DNA of 10,351 nt from positions 1 to 10,351 of the forward strand of contig QHYF01000112.1 in NCBI GenBank assembly GCA_003224075.1. Reading direction: 5' to 3'. The notes beneath the pieces were generated by a model. That model searched no databases and was not told the origin of the DNA. It saw only the letters and a list, made by a program, of their open reading frames with translations. This stretch comes from Acidobacteriota bacterium (GTDB lineage: Bacteria > Acidobacteriota > Terriglobia > Acidiferrales > UBA7541). Position 1 is the first letter of the stretch; each line of letters opens with the position of its first letter. The translations under genes were made by a program, and so were the position numbers. Positions 7,360 to 10,351 of this stretch are shown here, piece by piece.

Positions 7360-8693
7360 AGCAACTGACTTACGAGCGCCGCATTCAGCTCCTCGCGCTG
7401 GCTGCTGGCGTTCCAGGTTCGCTCATCGCCCTGATCTTCCTTTGGAGCGGAAATTATTCTTCCGGAGCGGCTTGGACACTGACATTCTTCATCGTTTCCC
7501 TTTGGCTGGGTTTTGCCTTCTCTGTTCGCAATCGCGTGGTCTTTTCCCTGCAAACACTCTCGAATCTCCTGGCCGCCTTGCGCGAAGAAGATTTTTCGCT
7601 CCGAGCGCGCGGCGCAAGCAGCGAAGACGCCATGGGCGAAGTCATGATTGAAGTGAATGCGCTCAGCGAAACGTTGCGGGAGCAGCGCCTGGGCGCGCTG
7701 GAAGCCGCCGCTCTCCTGCGCACCGTCTTGGAGGAAATTGACCTGGCCATCTTCACCTTCGGCAACGATACCAAACTGCGGCTTGTCAATCGCGCCGGGG
7801 AACGCTTGCTTGGACGCCCCCAGGAGCGCCTTCTTGGATTTACCGCCGAAGAATTGGGGCTCAGCGCTTGCCTGGACGGCGAGCCCGCACGCACCATGGA
7901 GTTGACTTTTCCCGGGGGTTCGGGGCGCTGGGGGCTGCGCCGCGGCTCGTTCCGCCAGGGCGGTCTGCCTCATCACCTCGTCGTCTTGAGCGATCTAAGC
8001 CGCACGCTCCGTGATGAAGAACGTAAAGCGTGGCAGCGCCTCATTCGCGTTCTTGGCCATGAATTGAATAACTCCCTCGCCCCCATTCAGTCCGTCGCGC
8101 AAGGCCTCGAGAGCGGGCTTACCAGCGCGGCCAAGTCCGAGGAATTGCAGAGCGAATCTTCCGCCGCGATTCTGGATGATCTCCGGCAGGGCCTTGGCAT
8201 CATTCGCTCCCGGACTGAGGCGCTGGGGCGCTTCATGGCTGCATACGCGCAACTGGCACGCTTGCCGCAGCCGAAGCTGCTACCTGTAAATGTTTCGGAA
8301 TGGATCGGGCGGACCATAAAACTTGAGACCCGAGTGAAAGTCAGCATCGTGAGTGGTCCGAACGTTGTGATCTCGGCTGACGCGGACCAACTGGAACAGT
8401 TGCTGATCAACTTGGTTCATAATGCCGCAGATGCGACGCTCGAAACCCGCGGCGCCGTTCAAGTGGGCTGGTCCCGGCAGGGCGGACAACTTGACGTGTG
8501 GGTTGTGGACGAGGGTCCGGGTCTTCCGAACACCACCAACCTTTTCGTTCCCTTCTTCACCACGAAGCCGGGTGGCTCGGGCATTGGCCTCGTTCTGAGC
8601 CGCCAGATCGCGGAAGCTCACGGTGGCGAATTAACGTTGCTGAACCGCGCTGATGCCCGCGGCTGCAAGGCCCTCCTCCGCCTCCCCATCTAG
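7356..8693 (+). CDS. NtrB/NtrY-like sensor histidine kinase with minimal periplasmic loop
   Basis: A 445-residue membrane histidine kinase, translationally coupled to the regulator by a 4-base ATGA overlap. Two membrane segments (about 11-30 and 39-57) are separated by only about eight residues, so there is no extracytoplasmic sensor domain. A HAMP-like linker (about 60-112) and a degenerate PAS domain (about 117-215) follow. The dimerisation domain has the phospho-acceptor His235 in GHELNNSLAPIQS, the form typical of NtrB/NtrY-type kinases that partner NtrC-type regulators. The catalytic domain has the N-box around LINLVHNAADA (350-360), G1 DEGPGL (385-390), FFTTK (400-404) and G2 GSGIGL (408-413 region). 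All catalytic motifs are intact. The signal is unknown; the architecture points to sensing in the membrane, through PAS, or through a partner such as the neighbouring transporter. Confidence 0.94.
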   Translation: MKQLTYERRIQLLALAAGVPGSLIALIFLWSGNYSSGAAWTLTFFIVSLWLGFAFSVRNRVVFSLQTLSNLLAALREEDFSLRARGASSEDAMGEVMIEVNALSETLREQRLGALEAAALLRTVLEEIDLAIFTFGNDTKLRLVNRAGERLLGRPQERLLGFTAEELGLSACLDGEPARTMELTFPGGSGRWGLRRGSFRQGGLPHHLVVLSDLSRTLRDEERKAWQRLIRVLGHELNNSLAPIQSVAQGLESGLTSAAKSEELQSESSAAILDDLRQGLGIIRSRTEALGRFMAAYAQLARLPQPKLLPVNVSEWIGRTIKLETRVKVSIVSGPNVVISADADQLEQLLINLVHNAADATLETRGAVQVGWSRQGGQLDVWVVDEGPGLPNTTNLFVPFFTTKPGGSGIGLVLSRQIAEAHGGELTLLNRADARGCKALLRLPI

Positions 8694-8833
8694 GCTGCGT
8701 TCCGGCCTAATTTGGGCTCTTCCCGCCTATCGAGAAAACGAGTCTGTGTGGCATCGAACTGTGCCCCGGTTCTTACGCGAGTCTCGCTGTGGATATCCAT
8801 ATTGTGACTCAGGAGTCGGAAGAGTAGATCGCG
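8694..8833. other. Convergent intergenic gap
   Basis: The kinase and YceI genes end facing each other across 140 bases. There is no credible gene. Three short palindromes are clustered here: GCGAG-T-CTCGC (8777-8787), TGGATATCCA (8790-8799) and GACTC-AG-GAGTC (8806-8817). None has a T-run on either strand, so I cannot call an intrinsic terminator. Confidence 0.5.
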
Positions 8834-9466
8834 TTATGGCGTTACGGGGCCTTGCAAACTCCCTTTTAATTCCAGTTCGATTTCCACCTCGTGGTTGACC
8901 TTGTTGAAAAAGTTGCTCGGGTTTTTCAAGCCCCAATCAATGAAAGGGACGCTAAACTTCCCGTTGCCCGTCCAATGGTCCGCCGCCAGTTCTGCTTGAA
9001 CAGGCACGGTCAACTCATGCTCGCTGCCATGCACCACCAGAATACCGTGGACCTGCACGGTGGAAGTTCCTTGGGGCGTAATTTTCCCTTCCACACGGTC
9101 CGGCCGAAATACCACTTCGGCGTAGCGCCCGCTCTCGAGAACTTCTTTGTGCATTTTCTTGTCGCGTGAATCGTTGCCGCTCTTTCCGCTTGCGGCATCC
9201 ACGATGATTTCTCCGCTGGCCTTGCCGGTCGCCGGGTCCAGCCGCAGTGTTCCTTTTTTCAACGCGAATGACCCGTGTACCGTGTGGAAGGTGGTTCCTA
9301 GCGACCAAGTCACCTTACTGTGAGCAACGTCCAGAGAAAAGACGACATCGCTGGCGGGCACTTTTGGTGCAGCATGCTGTGGCAATGCGCTCAGCACCAA
9401 AAGTGTTATGACCAGTACGACCGGAAAATAGAAAATCGCTGCCAGACGGCTTCGACGCAGATTCAT
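8834..9466 (-). CDS. YceI-like lipid/isoprenoid-binding protein, exported
   Basis: A 210-residue protein starting at ATG 9466, with a TTG at 9469 as an alternative one codon earlier. The N-terminus has a basic stretch (MNLRRSR) and a hydrophobic helix (about 10-28), ending near QHA-APK, so it is a probable signal peptide or signal anchor to the periplasm. The remainder matches the YceI-like beta-barrel pattern: DVAHSKVTWSLG, VHGSFALKKGTL, SRDKKMHKEVLES, a VHGILVVHGSEHELTVPV strand pair, and VPFIDWGLKNPS near the end. Family members hold a long polyisoprenoid or amphiphilic ligand in the barrel, and some are annotated as stress or acid-inducible; the ligand here is unknown. It begins about 15 bases after the oxidoreductase stop, so the two are almost surely one transcript. 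The WGLKNPS variant marks a subfamily seen in soil bacteria (from memory, unchecked). Confidence 0.88.
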   Translation of the reverse strand: MNLRRSRLAAIFYFPVVLVITLLVLSALPQHAAPKVPASDVVFSLDVAHSKVTWSLGTTFHTVHGSFALKKGTLRLDPATGKASGEIIVDAASGKSGNDSRDKKMHKEVLESGRYAEVVFRPDRVEGKITPQGTSTVQVHGILVVHGSEHELTVPVQAELAADHWTGNGKFSVPFIDWGLKNPSNFFNKVNHEVEIELELKGSLQGPVTP

Positions 9467-9475
9467 CAATCACGT

Positions 9476-9480
9476 TCTCC
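9476..9480 (-). promoter_or_regulatory. Shine-Dalgarno site for the YceI-like gene
   Basis: GGAGA on the minus strand, two bases beyond the oxidoreductase TGA. Its GGAG lies seven bases from the TTG at 9469 and ten from the ATG at 9466, so spacing slightly favours TTG while codon preference favours ATG; the proteins differ by one residue. The closeness to the upstream stop suggests translational coupling. Confidence 0.6.
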
Positions 9481-9482
9481 AT

Positions 9483-10351
9483 TCACGCCGCCAAAAATTG
9501 CCAACCCAGGCGCACACCGGTTGCGGCCAGAAATTTCGGCGAGGCCTCTCCCAGGTGCACAGTCAGGAGGCGTGCAAATAACTGAGGATCCTTGGCCAAA
9601 CCGCGCATGGCGCGCCTTCTCAATGCCGGATACCGGTCGAGCAGGAGGAGCAAACGGCCCATATGGTGCGGCCGCCTGGCAAGCCGGCGATGTGCCTGCT
9701 GGTAGCTGTCAAGCTTCTCCGTCGCCATTGCGTCGGCGAGCGCCATTGCTTGGCGGAAGCTCAGGCAAAGACCCTCTCCGGTGATGGCATCTACGCTGCC
9801 CGAGGCGTCTCCGGTCAGCGCTACATTTCCGTGGCAGACCGTTTTCAGTTCGCACATTCGTGTGACCGCGCCTCGTTCCGCGCTGCTGAGTTCCGCATTC
9901 AGGAGACTGCCGGCTAACCTCGGAAATTCCCGCCATGTCTCCTCGAGGCGCAACCGCGGATTGCGCGATATCAGCACGACGCAAGTCTCGTCGTTCTTCA
10001 GCGGCGTGACGTACGCCTGCATGTTTTTGCCCCAATGAATCTCCACATAGTCCGTCCATGCTTTCACCCGATAGTGCCGTCTTTGGGCAAAACGGACCGG
10101 TTGCCGCGAATTCGAGTCCAGGCCGCTCCAGCGCCTCACCCTTGACTGCATCCCGTCTGCCCCAATGACCCATTTCGCCCTCATCACCTCTCCGCCAAGG
10201 ATGGCGCCTTCTTGGGTCAGGCCCGAAACAGGTGTGTTCCACAGCAGAGACACTCCGCATTCCTGTGCTCGCTCCACCATCCTCTGGTGCAGGACAGTTC
10301 GACGAACCCCAATGCCGGTAATGGCCGGAAAGCTCGCTTCCACAACGCTGG
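9483..10351 (-). CDS. FAD-dependent oxidoreductase (geranylgeranyl reductase/UbiH-like), N-terminally partial
   Basis: The frame runs off the right edge of the window; the GTG at 10343 is an internal Val, so the N-terminal GxGxxG FAD-binding part lies outside. The visible 288 or so residues show the conserved second FAD/substrate region WVIGADGMQSRVRRW (DG motif; about residues 60-74) and the GD motif in NVALTGDASGSVDAITGEG (about 175-193), which contacts the FAD ribityl chain. This places it among group A flavoprotein hydroxylases and geranylgeranyl-reductase-like enzymes. A C-terminal helical region is rich in Arg and Leu. These enzymes reduce or oxidise lipophilic substrates such as isoprenoids, quinones or polyketides; which one cannot be decided here. 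It is followed within about 15 bases by the YceI-like gene, so a shared lipophilic compound is possible (inference). Confidence 0.88.
   Translation of the reverse strand, partial: SVVEASFPAITGIGVRRTVLHQRMVERAQECGVSLLWNTPVSGLTQEGAILGGEVMRAKWVIGADGMQSRVRRWSGLDSNSRQPVRFAQRRHYRVKAWTDYVEIHWGKNMQAYVTPLKNDETCVVLISRNPRLRLEETWREFPRLAGSLLNAELSSAERGAVTRMCELKTVCHGNVALTGDASGSVDAITGEGLCLSFRQAMALADAMATEKLDSYQQAHRRLARRPHHMGRLLLLLDRYPALRRRAMRGLAKDPQLFARLLTVHLGEASPKFLAATGVRLGWQFLAA

Noticed and set aside
8254..8269. Sigma-54-like sequence TGGCACGCTTGCCGCA
   Set aside because: Good -24 half and GC at the right spacing, but CC replaces TT before it, and it lies inside the kinase gene with no gene start downstream on this strand.

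Overview
The window looks like chromosomal DNA from an Acidobacteriota bacterium. The main reason is two large permeases of the ADOP type (acidobacterial duplicated permease: MacB-like periplasmic domain plus FtsX domain, present twice), each ending in the family's RRATR-x-DP-x-VALRYE tail. The GC-rich composition, the long antisense shadow frames and the NtrC/NtrY-type two-component pair fit this. The phylum call is an inference from protein families; there is no rRNA or other marker.

Layout. Bases 1-8693 on the plus strand form one locus: the C-terminal 563 residues of a first ADOP permease (1-1692, 5' end outside the window), an ABC ATPase (1754-2464), a 250-base gene-free spacer, a second, divergent ABC ATPase (2715-3431), a second ADOP permease (3464-5905) broken by one in-frame TAG, an NtrC-type response regulator (5983-7359), and a histidine kinase (7356-8693) whose start overlaps the regulator's stop as ATGA. 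A 140-base convergent gap follows. On the minus strand are a FAD-dependent oxidoreductase (10351-9483, N-terminus outside the window) and, about 15 bases downstream of it, an exported YceI-like protein (9466-8834).

How the genes may work together. The plus-strand genes resemble a self-contained MacB/LolCDE-type mechanotransmission or export system with its own two-component control. The kinase has almost no extracytoplasmic sensor loop, which raises the inferred possibility that it senses membrane or transporter state, as Bce-type kinases do. The order permease-ATPase / spacer / ATPase-permease suggests two transporter half-systems joined head to tail. The second ATPase has a His in the D-loop where Asp is usual. 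The minus-strand pair looks like a small lipid or isoprenoid modification/binding operon, unrelated to the transporter.

The observations most worth checking are the single amber codon replacing a conserved Trp in an otherwise open 813-codon permease frame, the sensor-less kinase beside the transporter, and the non-canonical residues in the second ATPase and in the regulator.
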